A DNA stretch of 64,000 bases from Pseudomonadota bacterium (GCA_016719885.1 JADJYF010000026.1:248001-312000); one strand, 5' to 3'. Numbered from the stretch's first letter, positions 43,594-53,171 are shown. Made by a program: numbers and translations. Notes: generated by a model from the letters alone, not told the origin.

Positions 43594-45438
43594 CTATTGC
43601 AGATGTTCGATGGACGCCAGCGCGCCGACCGCGTGGCGGCCGAACCCGGCCGGCAGCCCGGCCACGAATTCGTCGAACGGCAAGGGTGCGCTGAACAGGT
43701 AGCCCTGCACCGCATCGCAGCCCTCGCGCAGCAGCAGTTCAAGCTGCTCACGGCTCTCCACGCCTTCCGCGATCACGCCCAGGCGCAGGGCGCGCCCCAG
43801 CGCGATGATGGCGCGGGTGATGGCTTCCTCGTCGGGATTGCCGGGCAGGTCGTGCACGAAACTGCGGTCGATCTTCAAGCCATCGATACGGAAGCGCTTG
43901 AGGTAGGACAGCGACGAGTAGCCGGTACCGAAATCGTCGAGATAGACGGCAATGCCCATGGCTTTCAGCGCGTCGAGTTGGCTGCGGCTGCTGTCGTCGT
44001 CGTCCAACAGCAGGCTCTCGGTAATTTCCAGCACCAATTGATTGGGATCGGCGCCGGTCTCTTCCAGCACACGTTCCACGGTGGCGCCGAGGCCGCCGTG
44101 ACGGAATTGCTGGGTGGAAAGATTGACCGCGACGGTCAAGTCGTCGAAACCGAGTTCGCGCCAGCGGCGCACATCCTGGCAGGCCCGACGCAGCACCCAT
44201 TCGCCTATCGGTACGATGAGACCGCACTCCTCGGCCAGCGGCACGAAGCGGGTCGGCATCACCACCCCGAGCCGGGGATGGCGCCAGCGCAGCAGCGCTT
44301 CGGCGCCCACCACCTGCCCCGTCTGCAGGCACAGCTTGGGCTGGTAGCACAGGAACAGGGCGTCCTCGCTGATGGCCCGCCGCAGCGCCGACTCCATCTG
44401 CAGGTTTTCATCCGAGGCCGCCTGCAGTGCCTCGGTGAACACGCAGAAACTCCCACGACCGTCTTTCTTGGCGCGATTGAGGGCGTTGTCGGCGCGGCGC
44501 AGCAGGTCGGCCACCTCGGCCTCGCCGCCGGGGCAGAAGCTGACGCCGATGCTGGCGGTCACCGCGATCTCCTCGCCGCGCACGAATATCGGTTCAGACA
44601 GACCATTCAAAATCTTTTGGCACAGCCGCTCGACTTCGCGTTGGTCGTGCAAGTTCTCCAGCAGGATCGCGAACTCATCGCTGCCGGTGCGGGCGATGGT
44701 GTCGCCCTTGCGCACGCAGGCGCTAAGGCGGTAAGCCACCGTGACCAGCAATTCGTCGCCGGCGCCGTGGCCGAAGCTTTCGTTGATGGCCTTGAAGCGG
44801 TCGACGTCCAGCGAAATGACTGCCAGCGAGCGCATGGCGTGCTCAGCGCGGCGCAAGGCCTGCTGTACGCAGTCGCGAAACAATTCGCGATTGGCGAGCC
44901 CGGTGAGCTTGTCGAACTGCGACAGGAAGGCCAGGTGACGCGAGGTATGTTTGCGCTCGATGGCGTAACGCAGGGTCTTCACCAGCAGTGCGCCGTCGTC
45001 GAGCCCGAGTTCGAGAAAATCGTCGGCGCCGGCGGCAAGGGCGGCCGCCACCGCCGGTTCGTCGGCCGAGGGGGTGGTGACGATGATGGGCAATCCGGCA
45101 TCCGCCGCGTGCACATCGCGCACCGCGGTCAGCACGTCGACATCGCTCACGCCGAGGCTGATCAGGATAGCGTCGAACTTGTGCCCCGCCAGGTGACCGA
45201 GCGCCGCCGTGAGCTTGGCGACCGACTGGAAACTGACCGACATCGCGCCCGGCAGGTTGCGTACCTGGCGACGCAGCGCGCTCACGGCACGCGCGTCCTG
45301 GTCGAGCAGCAGCACACGCAATTCGCCGACGGCGCGCAGCTTGGGCTGTGCGCGCCCGCTGGACAGTTTCGCGGCCGCAATCCGTGGTGGCAGGTTGGCT
45401 CGCGTCGAGCGCTCACCACTGCCGCTCTGTTTCTTCAT
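43594..45438 (-). CDS. Degenerate receiver-GGDEF-EAL signalling protein
   Basis: 614 residues. The N-terminal receiver-like domain (about 40-160) has FDAILISLGVSD where a receiver would carry the phospho-accepting aspartate; here a serine or leucine stands in that place, so it is probably not phosphorylated. The diguanylate cyclase domain (about 170-335) has RTGSDEF instead of RxGGDEF, so synthesis is doubtful. The EAL domain (about 345-600) keeps GAEALLRW, LEITESLL, DDFGTGYSSLSYLKRF and IAEGVESREQL, so c-di-GMP hydrolysis is likely. It is transcribed downstream of the unknown protein gene, with 113 bases between. Confidence 0.88.
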   Translation of the reverse strand: MKKQSGSGERSTRANLPPRIAAAKLSSGRAQPKLRAVGELRVLLLDQDARAVSALRRQVRNLPGAMSVSFQSVAKLTAALGHLAGHKFDAILISLGVSDVDVLTAVRDVHAADAGLPIIVTTPSADEPAVAAALAAGADDFLELGLDDGALLVKTLRYAIERKHTSRHLAFLSQFDKLTGLANRELFRDCVQQALRRAEHAMRSLAVISLDVDRFKAINESFGHGAGDELLVTVAYRLSACVRKGDTIARTGSDEFAILLENLHDQREVERLCQKILNGLSEPIFVRGEEIAVTASIGVSFCPGGEAEVADLLRRADNALNRAKKDGRGSFCVFTEALQAASDENLQMESALRRAISEDALFLCYQPKLCLQTGQVVGAEALLRWRHPRLGVVMPTRFVPLAEECGLIVPIGEWVLRRACQDVRRWRELGFDDLTVAVNLSTQQFRHGGLGATVERVLEETGADPNQLVLEITESLLLDDDDSSRSQLDALKAMGIAVYLDDFGTGYSSLSYLKRFRIDGLKIDRSFVHDLPGNPDEEAITRAIIALGRALRLGVIAEGVESREQLELLLREGCDAVQGYLFSAPLPFDEFVAGLPAGFGRHAVGALASIEHLQ

Positions 45439-45551
45439 ATTTTTTATTAGGTAACGAGAACTTCCTTGTCGAACTTATCACAAATTGCATTTAACACGCT
45501 ATTGATGTTCGTTTTTTCCCGAAAGGGAATATCCCGAGGCTTGCGCCCCAC

Positions 45552-46184
45552 CTACTGCGGGTTTTCCTTGAGATAGCCGCTGAACAAGGAACCGAACTCT
45601 TCCGCGCTGACCTCGAAATCCTCTACGGTCAGGGACACCTGGCGCTCGACCGACGCGCGCACCGCATCGTTGACCGCCAGCACCGTTTCGAGTGGCACCG
45701 AGGCATAGCGGAAGTCCGTCACGGCCAGTCCCTTGGCACCGCTGCGGGTTTCTATCACCAAGGGCAGAACGATGGGCAGGAGGTGGGCGTCGAGCAGCAT
45801 CTTGAAGCCCCGGTAGGCACTGCCCTCGAAAGTAATCATGTCTTCGCCGGCCACGTTCACCACGCTGCGCAGCAGCCGATGGCGGGTGGAACTGAGACTG
45901 ACCGGGATGTGGCACAGGTCAGGGCCGAGGTAGGTGAGGCTGTCCCAATCCCGCTTGTGCAGATTGCAAATGGCGCCCGTGATGCCAATGTCCCAGCACG
46001 GCGCGACACGCGCGGGCTCGACATCACTCAACAGGCCGCGGTCCTTGAAGGTCAGCGCGCCCTTGTCCATGACGAGGTTGCCCAACATCACCTGCGGACC
46101 GCGCGCGCGCATCATCAACAGCTCGCCCAAGCCGCGCGCGAACAAGTCCTGACACAAGCCGACCAGCACATCGTGATTTTCCAT
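45552..46184 (-). CDS. Unknown protein of about 210 residues
   Basis: The ATG at 46184 (MENHDVLVGLCQDL) is preferred to an upstream open frame because GGGGGACGC precedes it. It has no signal peptide or membrane segment. Visible features are a VARAVPCWDIGITGAI-like stretch, HIPVSLSSTRHRLLRSVV and FVSAEEFGSLFSG near the end. Possibly a c-di-GMP or PilZ-type partner given its neighbours, but no motif supports that. Not recognised. Confidence 0.55.
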   Translation of the reverse strand: MENHDVLVGLCQDLFARGLGELLMMRARGPQVMLGNLVMDKGALTFKDRGLLSDVEPARVAPCWDIGITGAICNLHKRDWDSLTYLGPDLCHIPVSLSSTRHRLLRSVVNVAGEDMITFEGSAYRGFKMLLDAHLLPIVLPLVIETRSGAKGLAVTDFRYASVPLETVLAVNDAVRASVERQVSLTVEDFEVSAEEFGSLFSGYLKENPQ

Positions 46185-46386
46185 GCGTCCCCCACTCTTT
46201 TGCGACAGCTCGATGTCGCGCACAAACCGGTGACGGCCGGTCCCCTGGATGGCTCCCGTCGGCCCATTCTCGCGCACCGGGCTTCGTCGGCTAACTGTAG
46301 CGCCGATCGGCGCAGCGACTGAAGCGCGTCCGCCGGCAACATTGCCCGCACACACGCAACATCGGCGACACGCTCGTCATCGCCTG

Positions 46387-47043
46387 TCACGCACTGCGCT
46401 TCGTCCGCGGCGGCGCCGGGTCGGCGATGCCTTCGAATTCGTCGGGCGCCATGAGCTTGAGATAGGCGCGCGCCTCTTCATCGGACGCGGCGCCCAGCCA
46501 TCCCGTGTAGTCTTCGGCGGGAACGTACACGACCGAGCGCTTCTCGTCGCCCGGCGCATGAAAGCGTGACATCAATGGGTGGTCGCTGGCATTGACCGTG
46601 AGCATGGTAAAGGACCGAAGCTCGCGCCCGTCGTCCTGGCGCCGCCATTCGCGCAGGCCGGCAAGCGCGAACGGCTGGGCATCGATGCGCCGGATCTGCC
46701 AGCGCACCGGCTTGCCCGATTCGTAATTCGGTTCGAAGAAGCCGAGCATCGGCACCAGGCAGAACTGGCGCTTTTTCCACGCGCCGCGGAAGGCGGGCTT
46801 CTCGGCCACGGTCTCGGCGCGGGCGTTATAGGTGCTGCGCACGATTTTCATGTCCTTGGCCCACGGCGGCACCAGTCCGAACACGGCCGCCTCCGCGACC
46901 AGGCGTGTGCCGGCGCGGTTCATCACCATCATCGGCGCCCGGTAGCCCGGGTAGGCGATGGTCTCGAAGTCCTCGACCGGCGCCTCGCAGTCGAAATCTA
47001 CGACCAGGTCGGTCGCGGTCGGCAGGCGGTAGTTTGAACACAC
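46387..47043 (-). CDS. SOS response-associated peptidase (SRAP, HMCES/YedK-like)
   Basis: 218 residues. The true start is a GTG at 47043 followed at once by TGT, so Cys2 becomes the N-terminal catalytic residue after Met removal; AGGAG sits at the right distance upstream. SRAP proteins protect abasic sites in single-stranded DNA by a thiazolidine link to Cys2. Other motifs: STYNARAETVAEKPAF, a Glu in LGFFEPNYES and the active-site His in SRFHAPGDEKRS. Longer frames to 47259 would hide Cys2. Confidence 0.9.
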   Translation of the reverse strand: MCSNYRLPTATDLVVDFDCEAPVEDFETIAYPGYRAPMMVMNRAGTRLVAEAAVFGLVPPWAKDMKIVRSTYNARAETVAEKPAFRGAWKKRQFCLVPMLGFFEPNYESGKPVRWQIRRIDAQPFALAGLREWRRQDDGRELRSFTMLTVNASDHPLMSRFHAPGDEKRSVVYVPAEDYTGWLGAASDEEARAYLKLMAPDEFEGIADPAPPRTKRSA

Positions 47044-47255
47044 GACGCATTTCTCCTGGGCAATCACGCCTAGCGTACCGCGCGGGAGTCGGCACCAGGG
47101 GAATGCCCGCTCATCAATCAGGACTTGCGGGAGGACGGACGCTTCAACATCACGCTTGGGGTCATGCAGACCGCCAAGCAATTGGTCCCGACGCCGTGCT
47201 CGCCGACCGTCAGCGTCTCGAAGTCGATGGCGAAATGCGGCGGGGTGGCTTGCCG

Positions 47256-50021
47256 TCAAGCAAAAGGACTTTTGTCCTCGGTGCCCGCAAGGGCGAGACG
47301 CTGAGCGGCGACCGCGACGCGAACTTTCGCTACCGATACGTCGAGCATGCTGATGAGCGTCTCACCATTGGCCATGTCCGCTAGCCCCGCTTCGCCTTCA
47401 ATCTTGTCCAGCAGCGACTCCAATTGCGAAGCACCAACGGTCCGCACGGCAGACCTGAGGCGATGGGCAAGATGGGAAGTCTCCCCCGCGGCGCCCGCAC
47501 GGAGCGCGACAACAAGAGCATCCGCATCTTCTTCCAGGCTTGCGACGAACCGCTCCAGAAAGGTCGCCACCATCTCGGGGTCATCGCCGACCAGCCGCTC
47601 GAGTACGCGAGTGTCAATCACACCGAGGTCACTGTCCGGCGGCAAAGGTGCGCCCGGCTCAAGTGGCGTGGTCGTTGGAACGGGAGCGAAATCCGGCCTG
47701 CTCGCGAGAACTCGCTGCAGCGACTCGAGCGTAAGCGGCTTGGTCGCGTAGGCGTCCATGCCGTGGGCAAGCGCGCTGCGCTCAGCGTCCTTCATCGCGT
47801 TGGCGCTCACACCAACTATGTAGGTCCTCGGCCTGCCTTCGAGTGTCTCGATTTCGCGAATGCGGGTGGCCAAGCCAAGCCCGTCGAGGCTCGGCATGTG
47901 CACGTCGGTAAGCAGCGCATCGAAGGGGTTGTTGAGCCACTCGCGCAATGCATCCAGCCCATCACCCACAATCGTTGCGATACAGCCGAGCCGGTCAAGC
48001 TGGCTTTGAAACACCGACTGACTCAGCAGGTTGTCTTCCGCGACAAGCACGCGCAACCCTTCAAGTCGCACGACGTCGACGGGCGGTGGCACCGATGAAC
48101 TTTGCTTCCATTCACCGTCAGGCGCCAGTGCAAATTCCACCCAAAACGTGCTTCCCTGGCCAGGGGCGCTGGATACGCCGAGCGTCCCGCCCATGGCCTC
48201 GGTCAAGCTCTTGGCAATGGTCAGCCCAATCCCACTCCCCTCGATCGCGGTCATTTCCCGACCCAGACGGTTGAACTGGTCGAATAGCTGATCCATCGCA
48301 TCGGTCGAAAGTCCTGGGCCGGTATCCTCGACTCCGATCCGCAACATGCCTGGCTGCCCATCGAGCAATCGCAGCGCCACGTGTCCATTCGGCCTGTTGT
48401 ACTTGATCCCGTTCGACACGAGATTGAGGAGGACTTGCGTTGCGCGGGTGGCGTCCACCGTGATGCGCCGCCCGACGCGAAGACGCTCGTCCGCGTACAG
48501 CGCGATCGAACTGCGACTGGCAACCGGAAGCGCCAATTGCATGACGCCATCAATGACGCGAGAGATTTCCACGGATTCGACGGACAGCGCCAGCCTTCCG
48601 GCCTCGATTGCCGAGAGGTCAATGATGTCACCGATAAGGCGCAGAAGATGGCCGGCTGCCTTGTTGATTTCCCCAGACCTCGTACGTACTTCGGCCGGCA
48701 CAGCCGGATCCTGCGCCATCAGTTCGGCAAGCCCCATGATTCCGTGCAGCGGCGTCCGCAGCTCGTGACTCACGTGTGCGATGAACCGAGACTTCGCAAG
48801 GTTCGCCTGAATGGCGTCTTCCCGAGCCCGCACCAATGTGTCGCGCATCAATTGGTCGCTGGTAATATCTTCGACTATCCCGATGATGCGTGGTTGATCG
48901 GTGCCGATGTCCGCGGGCGTGACGGTGATGCGCAGCGAGTACACCCCACCTTCGCGATGCGAGGAAGACCAGTAATGCTTCACGGATTGCCGTGTCTCAA
49001 GACATGAAACCAAGTCGGATTTGAAACCAGGCGGGTCGTCGGCAAACGAAATCAAGGACGCCCCGACCCGGCGCGACTCCTCCGCGGCAAGACCGAAGGC
49101 CCGCTGGCACGATGGATTCAGGTACAGCAAGGGAAAGGAGTCGTCGCTGGCGTCCGCAACAAAAATACCGATAGGCGCCGCGTCCATCGCGCGCGACTGA
49201 ACGCGGATCCGCCGTTCGAACTCCTTGCGGTCGGATACATCGGCAAACGTGCCGGACAGGATGCGGCTATGGCCATCGGGGGTGCGATCGGTCACGGCGC
49301 CGCGCGCGTGCAGCCAGCGGTAGGTGCCGTCGGGAATGCGGATCCGATACTCGCACGACAACACGTCGATTTTTCCGGCGATGAGGTCGTCGGTAGCATC
49401 CAGCACCGATTGCTGGTGGGCAGGATCGATGCGGTCTATCCAGGACATTTGATTGCGGTCCTCGGGCGCGGCATCGTAGCCCAGGATTGGCCACCAGTTA
49501 TTGGAGAAAGAAAACCGGTCGGCGAGGACGTCGTAGAACCACGCGCCGTCGCCGATCTTCTCTATCGCCGACTGGAAACGCGCAAAGGTCTCCTCCTTGA
49601 GATTGGATGCCTCCTTTGCCGAGGTGACATCCGAAATATGCCCGTACCAAATCAGGCTGCCGTCAGCTTGCAGTTCAGCCTCGGACTCCGCGGCGAGATA
49701 GCGGACCCCGCGGCGCGGAAGCACAATACGGTACTCATGCTTCCATCCACCTGCGCGTAGGAACGACTGTTCGATGGACGAACGGAACAGCTCCTTGTCG
49801 TCGGGATGGATATAGCCGTCAAGGATGGCGGGGTTGATCAATATGTCTTCAGCGCTGGCGTCGAAGATGGCCTCGGCGCCATCGCTGATGTAGTGCAACT
49901 TGGCCGTGGCATCGGGATAGCGTTGGTAGACGAAAAGCGCGCCCGGCACATATTTCGAAAATGACTGCAGAATTCGCCGCGAGTCCAGGTCAGTGGCGGC
50001 ATCGATCCAGGCGCCACTCAC
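47256..50021 (-). CDS. PAS-containing hybrid histidine kinase with receiver and Hpt
   Basis: About 921 residues from a GTG at 50021 that overlaps the upstream stop (GTGA), preceded by AAAGGA. Three PAS domains (about 20-135, 150-265, 280-395) sense an unknown signal. HisKA holds SHELRTPLHGIMGLAEL with His near 419. The HATPase domain has NGIKYNRPNGH and GSGIGLTIAK. The receiver (about 665-785) has DALLTDVHMPSLDG. The C-terminal Hpt domain has SHLAHRLRSAVRTVGA. No membrane segment is seen, so it is probably cytosolic. It is translated after the Ser/Thr kinase-EAL protein, so a physical or functional pair is likely. Confidence 0.9.
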   Translation of the reverse strand: MSGAWIDAATDLDSRRILQSFSKYVPGALFVYQRYPDATAKLHYISDGAEAIFDASAEDILINPAILDGYIHPDDKELFRSSIEQSFLRAGGWKHEYRIVLPRRGVRYLAAESEAELQADGSLIWYGHISDVTSAKEASNLKEETFARFQSAIEKIGDGAWFYDVLADRFSFSNNWWPILGYDAAPEDRNQMSWIDRIDPAHQQSVLDATDDLIAGKIDVLSCEYRIRIPDGTYRWLHARGAVTDRTPDGHSRILSGTFADVSDRKEFERRIRVQSRAMDAAPIGIFVADASDDSFPLLYLNPSCQRAFGLAAEESRRVGASLISFADDPPGFKSDLVSCLETRQSVKHYWSSSHREGGVYSLRITVTPADIGTDQPRIIGIVEDITSDQLMRDTLVRAREDAIQANLAKSRFIAHVSHELRTPLHGIMGLAELMAQDPAVPAEVRTRSGEINKAAGHLLRLIGDIIDLSAIEAGRLALSVESVEISRVIDGVMQLALPVASRSSIALYADERLRVGRRITVDATRATQVLLNLVSNGIKYNRPNGHVALRLLDGQPGMLRIGVEDTGPGLSTDAMDQLFDQFNRLGREMTAIEGSGIGLTIAKSLTEAMGGTLGVSSAPGQGSTFWVEFALAPDGEWKQSSSVPPPVDVVRLEGLRVLVAEDNLLSQSVFQSQLDRLGCIATIVGDGLDALREWLNNPFDALLTDVHMPSLDGLGLATRIREIETLEGRPRTYIVGVSANAMKDAERSALAHGMDAYATKPLTLESLQRVLASRPDFAPVPTTTPLEPGAPLPPDSDLGVIDTRVLERLVGDDPEMVATFLERFVASLEEDADALVVALRAGAAGETSHLAHRLRSAVRTVGASQLESLLDKIEGEAGLADMANGETLISMLDVSVAKVRVAVAAQRLALAGTEDKSPFA

Positions 50022-52276
50022 GACAATTCCTTTGACCGGTCGCGCGCCCAAGCAATGAATGAATCGCTGGACATTGGACGCGCGTAATAAAAGCCTTGAG
50101 CAACGTCACACCCCAGGCTACGAACGGTCTCCAGATCGCTCAGCGTCTCAACGCCCTCGGCGATGGTGGTCATTTCGAGTTTTTTAGCGAGCCGAATGCT
50201 TGCCTCGAGTATGGAGTAGGCGCGATTGTCATTTATGGCGCCAGCAACGAACGCCCTGTCTATCTTCAGCTCTGTGAATGGGAGCTTGTGAAGCTGTTGA
50301 AGGGATGAATATCCAGTGCCGAAGTCGTCGACCGACAAGGTGACGCCCTTCAGCCGCAGGCGCACGAGGATATCCATCATCGCGATAAAGTCGTCGGCCA
50401 CGGTGCGCTCGGTGACCTCGAGGACAAGCCGGCTGGTTGGCACTCCCTCGGTATCGGCAAGAGTCTTGATGACATCCGGGAATCGCAAGTCGGCAAAGCT
50501 GGCGGCGGAGACGTTCACCGCAAGATCAACCAGCAGGCCTTGGGCGGCCCAGCCTCCGCAATCGGCGAAGGCCTTTTGCATGAGGGCGAGCGTGAGTTCG
50601 TGAATCAGCCCGGTCGTTTCGGCCAGGGGTATGAAGGCCCCGGGCCCGAGAATGCTGCCATCAAGGTGCTGCCAGCGGGCAAGCGTCTCGACACCGACGA
50701 TCCCGCCGCTGGCAAGCGAGATTTTCGGCTGGTAAACAGGCAGCAGGGCGCCGGTATTCAAGCCCGCTGCCAGTTCCTCCTCGGAAATGCGATGCGAACT
50801 CGCAAACGAGGTTTGCGAACCAGGCGAGATTGCGGCGACATGACCGGCCAGCAGCCTTAGCAGCACCTCGGGTTCGACGGGCTTTCTTGCGTATCCGAGG
50901 ACCTTGAGATGATTGGATCTTGCGAACTCGGTGGCCGCTCGCAGCAACTGCACATCGACGCCGCTGAGCAAGACGATGGCTGGGCGATAGGGAGAGTCGT
51001 GCAGCGCACGCAAGAACTCGATGCCGTCCATTTCAGGCATGCGGAGGTCAAGCAGAATGACGTCGATCGCAACGCTGTTTGATGCGATCAGGTCGAGGGC
51101 TTCTTTGCCGTTGGCGGCGGCGTACCTGCTGTTCAGGCCGATGCGCTCGAGCACGCGCAGCAGCAGAGAACGAAAATAGGCTTCGTCGTCGATTACGAGC
51201 ACTCGCAGGTCCGCCTTGATCTGCTGATTGGCGAAGTCTGCCGAATCGCTCTCGCCGCTGGGCAAGCCGATAGTGGTCGCGCGCTCCGAGACCTCGGTAT
51301 TGAGGCGCGGGCGCAGGGACGAGAGCGCCTCCGGTGTCGAACCGACATGAATTGCCGTGGAGTGCTGGAAATTGAGATTGGCGGGGAAACGGGTCAACCA
51401 ATCCTGGATTGTCGCGGGGCGATCGCGGTGACTGAAGGCGAGGCCCGCATCAATGGCCTCCAGGAACTCCTGCGAGAATCCCGGCGGACTCATGGCGGCT
51501 ATCGAGGCATAGACATCGGGCGCACCGGCGGAAAGGTGCGCAGCACGAATAAGCGCATCGGGCGGCATTCTGCGAACCACCAGTGCGTAGAGAACCGCGG
51601 ATAGGCTGTAGATGTCGCACCACGGGCCTTGAGGGTTGACTGCGCCTTCGTGCGCGTATTGTTCAATTGGAGCGTAGCCACGCGTGACGAGCGCGGTCAG
51701 GCCTCTGGATCCCGCGCCAAACACGTTGCGAGCCGATCCGAAATCGACAAGAACAGGCGTGGAGTCGGGACGAATGATGATGTTCTGCAGCTTGATGTCT
51801 CGATGGATGAAGCCGGCGGCATGCACCTGGGCAAGACCGTGCAACAGAGGCCCAAGGAGGCCGAGGATCTGCTCCTCCGTCGAAAACTCGCCAGCGTTGT
51901 AAGCTACATCGAGCGGGCGCCCCGTCTCGAGGTCCATCACCATGTAGGCGGTTTTATTCTGCTCGAACGCAGTTCGAACATGGACGATATTCGGATGGTT
52001 GAAACGGGCCAACGTGCGTGCTTCGTCGAGGAACCTGCGCAGCCCCCACTGATACTGGGATTCCGATTGGCCGTCGGGCGTCTGGACCTCGAGCATCGTG
52101 TCGCGAGAACAAATCGTTCGAGGAAAGTATTCCTTGATGGCCACACGATGATTGAGGTTGAGGTCGGTGGCGGCGTAAGTGATGCCGAAGCCGCCTTCGC
52201 CAAGAATTGATGTGATCTCGTACCACAGGAGGTGGTGGTCCGGCGGAAGCGCCGATTCCGGGGAAAACGCGCGCAC
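50018..52276 (-). CDS. Ser/Thr protein kinase-receiver-EAL fusion
   Basis: 752 residues, three domains in one frame. The kinase (about 15-300) has the glycine loop ILGEGGFGITYAA, the catalytic lysine in VAIKEYFP (48), HRDIKLQN (159-165 region, Asp160) and DFG (178-180). The receiver (about 357-475) has the acid pair VIDDE, phospho-acceptor Asp410 in DVILLDLRMPEMDG and Lys465. The EAL domain (about 505-740) has GVETLARWQH (ETL variant, Glu530), LEVTERTV, SVDDFGTGYSSL, LKIDRAF and AEGVETLSDLE. All catalytic residues needed for kinase and phosphodiesterase activity appear intact. First gene of the coupled pair. Confidence 0.9.
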   Translation of the reverse strand: MRAFSPESALPPDHHLLWYEITSILGEGGFGITYAATDLNLNHRVAIKEYFPRTICSRDTMLEVQTPDGQSESQYQWGLRRFLDEARTLARFNHPNIVHVRTAFEQNKTAYMVMDLETGRPLDVAYNAGEFSTEEQILGLLGPLLHGLAQVHAAGFIHRDIKLQNIIIRPDSTPVLVDFGSARNVFGAGSRGLTALVTRGYAPIEQYAHEGAVNPQGPWCDIYSLSAVLYALVVRRMPPDALIRAAHLSAGAPDVYASIAAMSPPGFSQEFLEAIDAGLAFSHRDRPATIQDWLTRFPANLNFQHSTAIHVGSTPEALSSLRPRLNTEVSERATTIGLPSGESDSADFANQQIKADLRVLVIDDEAYFRSLLLRVLERIGLNSRYAAANGKEALDLIASNSVAIDVILLDLRMPEMDGIEFLRALHDSPYRPAIVLLSGVDVQLLRAATEFARSNHLKVLGYARKPVEPEVLLRLLAGHVAAISPGSQTSFASSHRISEEELAAGLNTGALLPVYQPKISLASGGIVGVETLARWQHLDGSILGPGAFIPLAETTGLIHELTLALMQKAFADCGGWAAQGLLVDLAVNVSAASFADLRFPDVIKTLADTEGVPTSRLVLEVTERTVADDFIAMMDILVRLRLKGVTLSVDDFGTGYSSLQQLHKLPFTELKIDRAFVAGAINDNRAYSILEASIRLAKKLEMTTIAEGVETLSDLETVRSLGCDVAQGFYYARPMSSDSFIAWARDRSKELS

Positions 52277-53149
52277 GCTGTCACTCCTTTCGCGTTCGTA
52301 TGGGATTCGCCGGGGGCGTGGGCGATGGGAGGAGGCTGCGCCACACGGGCGGGCCCGCTTTCGAGAAGCGTACGACCTGGATGAGTCTTTGCTTGAAGAC
52401 TAGCGTGTCCTCTCAACAAAAACTGAAAAAATCAGTCGACTATTCGTTAAATCTGTATTTTTTTGTAAATTGACACACAGGCCGCGTGGTTACCTTCGAC
52501 TTTCAGGTTCGATGGGAATAGTCACTTTCGGTAGGTGCTTCGTAATATATGCAGGTGCCTGCGAATTCATACGCAGCAGCCATTTTTCCAGCCGCCTTAC
52601 GCTGGCCGTCAACGCTGAAGAGTCAGCTCATCTAATCGTCGGTCTTCGCGATCGGGGCGCATGTTCGCGCGGATTGCTGTCCCTCGCCTCGCCCTGCCGT
52701 CGACGCGAAGCATTCGCCGGCCCAACGTTGCCGATCCAAAACGGTGCGCTTCGACGTGCAATAGCGCTGTAGCAGATCAATGGCACCTTGCCATTCGAAG
52801 AGTCATGTCGACCGAGCGACTGCCTACTGATGCGATAGGGCGAGCACCATGTGAGTGCGGTCCGGCATCCAATGCGCTTCTTCCGCGCGGCTCTCTTTCG
52901 GTTTTCCTCACCGTAGATTTCCAGCCCGGTTGTCCATGCCTTGATTCAAGCTTGAGTGCTGCATCGGTAAGAGGCATGGGGGTAGCACTCGCAATGGAAT
53001 CTCCGCTACCCCTCTTTCCACCCGCAGCCAGCCCGAATGTCAAACAAGCCCCGACAACATCTCCGGTGACTCGTCGCCGCACAGGTGCGCTATATTTCGC
53101 ACGATTTTTAACAAACCCGATAAGCGGCGAAGCTTAGAGAAAGAAGCGA
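52277..53149. other. Gene-poor region, REP relic and AT-rich promoter stretch
   Basis: 873 bases with no convincing gene. The AT-rich stretch 52420-52480 lies upstream of the kinase-EAL gene and probably holds its promoter. A decayed family-2 REP arm is at 52552-52578 (TGCGAATTCATACGCA). Short open frames at 52661 (plus) and 52777 (minus) show no domain and conflict in strand. Confidence 0.5.
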
Positions 53150-53171
53150 TGGTGCCCGGAGCCGGAATCGA
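53150..53171 (-). other. tRNA 3'-end fragment, probable island attachment site
   Basis: On the minus strand the 22 bases match a tRNA from T-loop position 55 to the 3' CCA: T-loop TCGATT, stem CCGGC, acceptor TCCGGGC, then ACCA. An acceptor of TCCGGGC fits tRNA-Phe. No 5' half follows, so this is the duplicated 3' end left by a tyrosine-recombinase element. By geometry the element lies to the right (the defence genes) and the intact tRNA should be beyond 64000. Confidence 0.7.

Noticed and set aside
45490..45545. Hairpin with a T run near 45508-45535 as a terminator
   Set aside because: On the minus strand, where the adjacent genes run, the stem is followed by A and not T, so it does not fit a terminator for them.
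52945..52977. Short minus-strand peptide MPLTDAALK resembling the start of P4-type integrases
   Set aside because: Only nine residues match and the rest does not. It also lies on the backbone side of the att-like site.
52661..53137. 158-residue plus-strand frame in the gene-poor region
   Set aside because: No domain or ribosome site; Cys/Pro-rich and conflicts with a minus-strand open frame.
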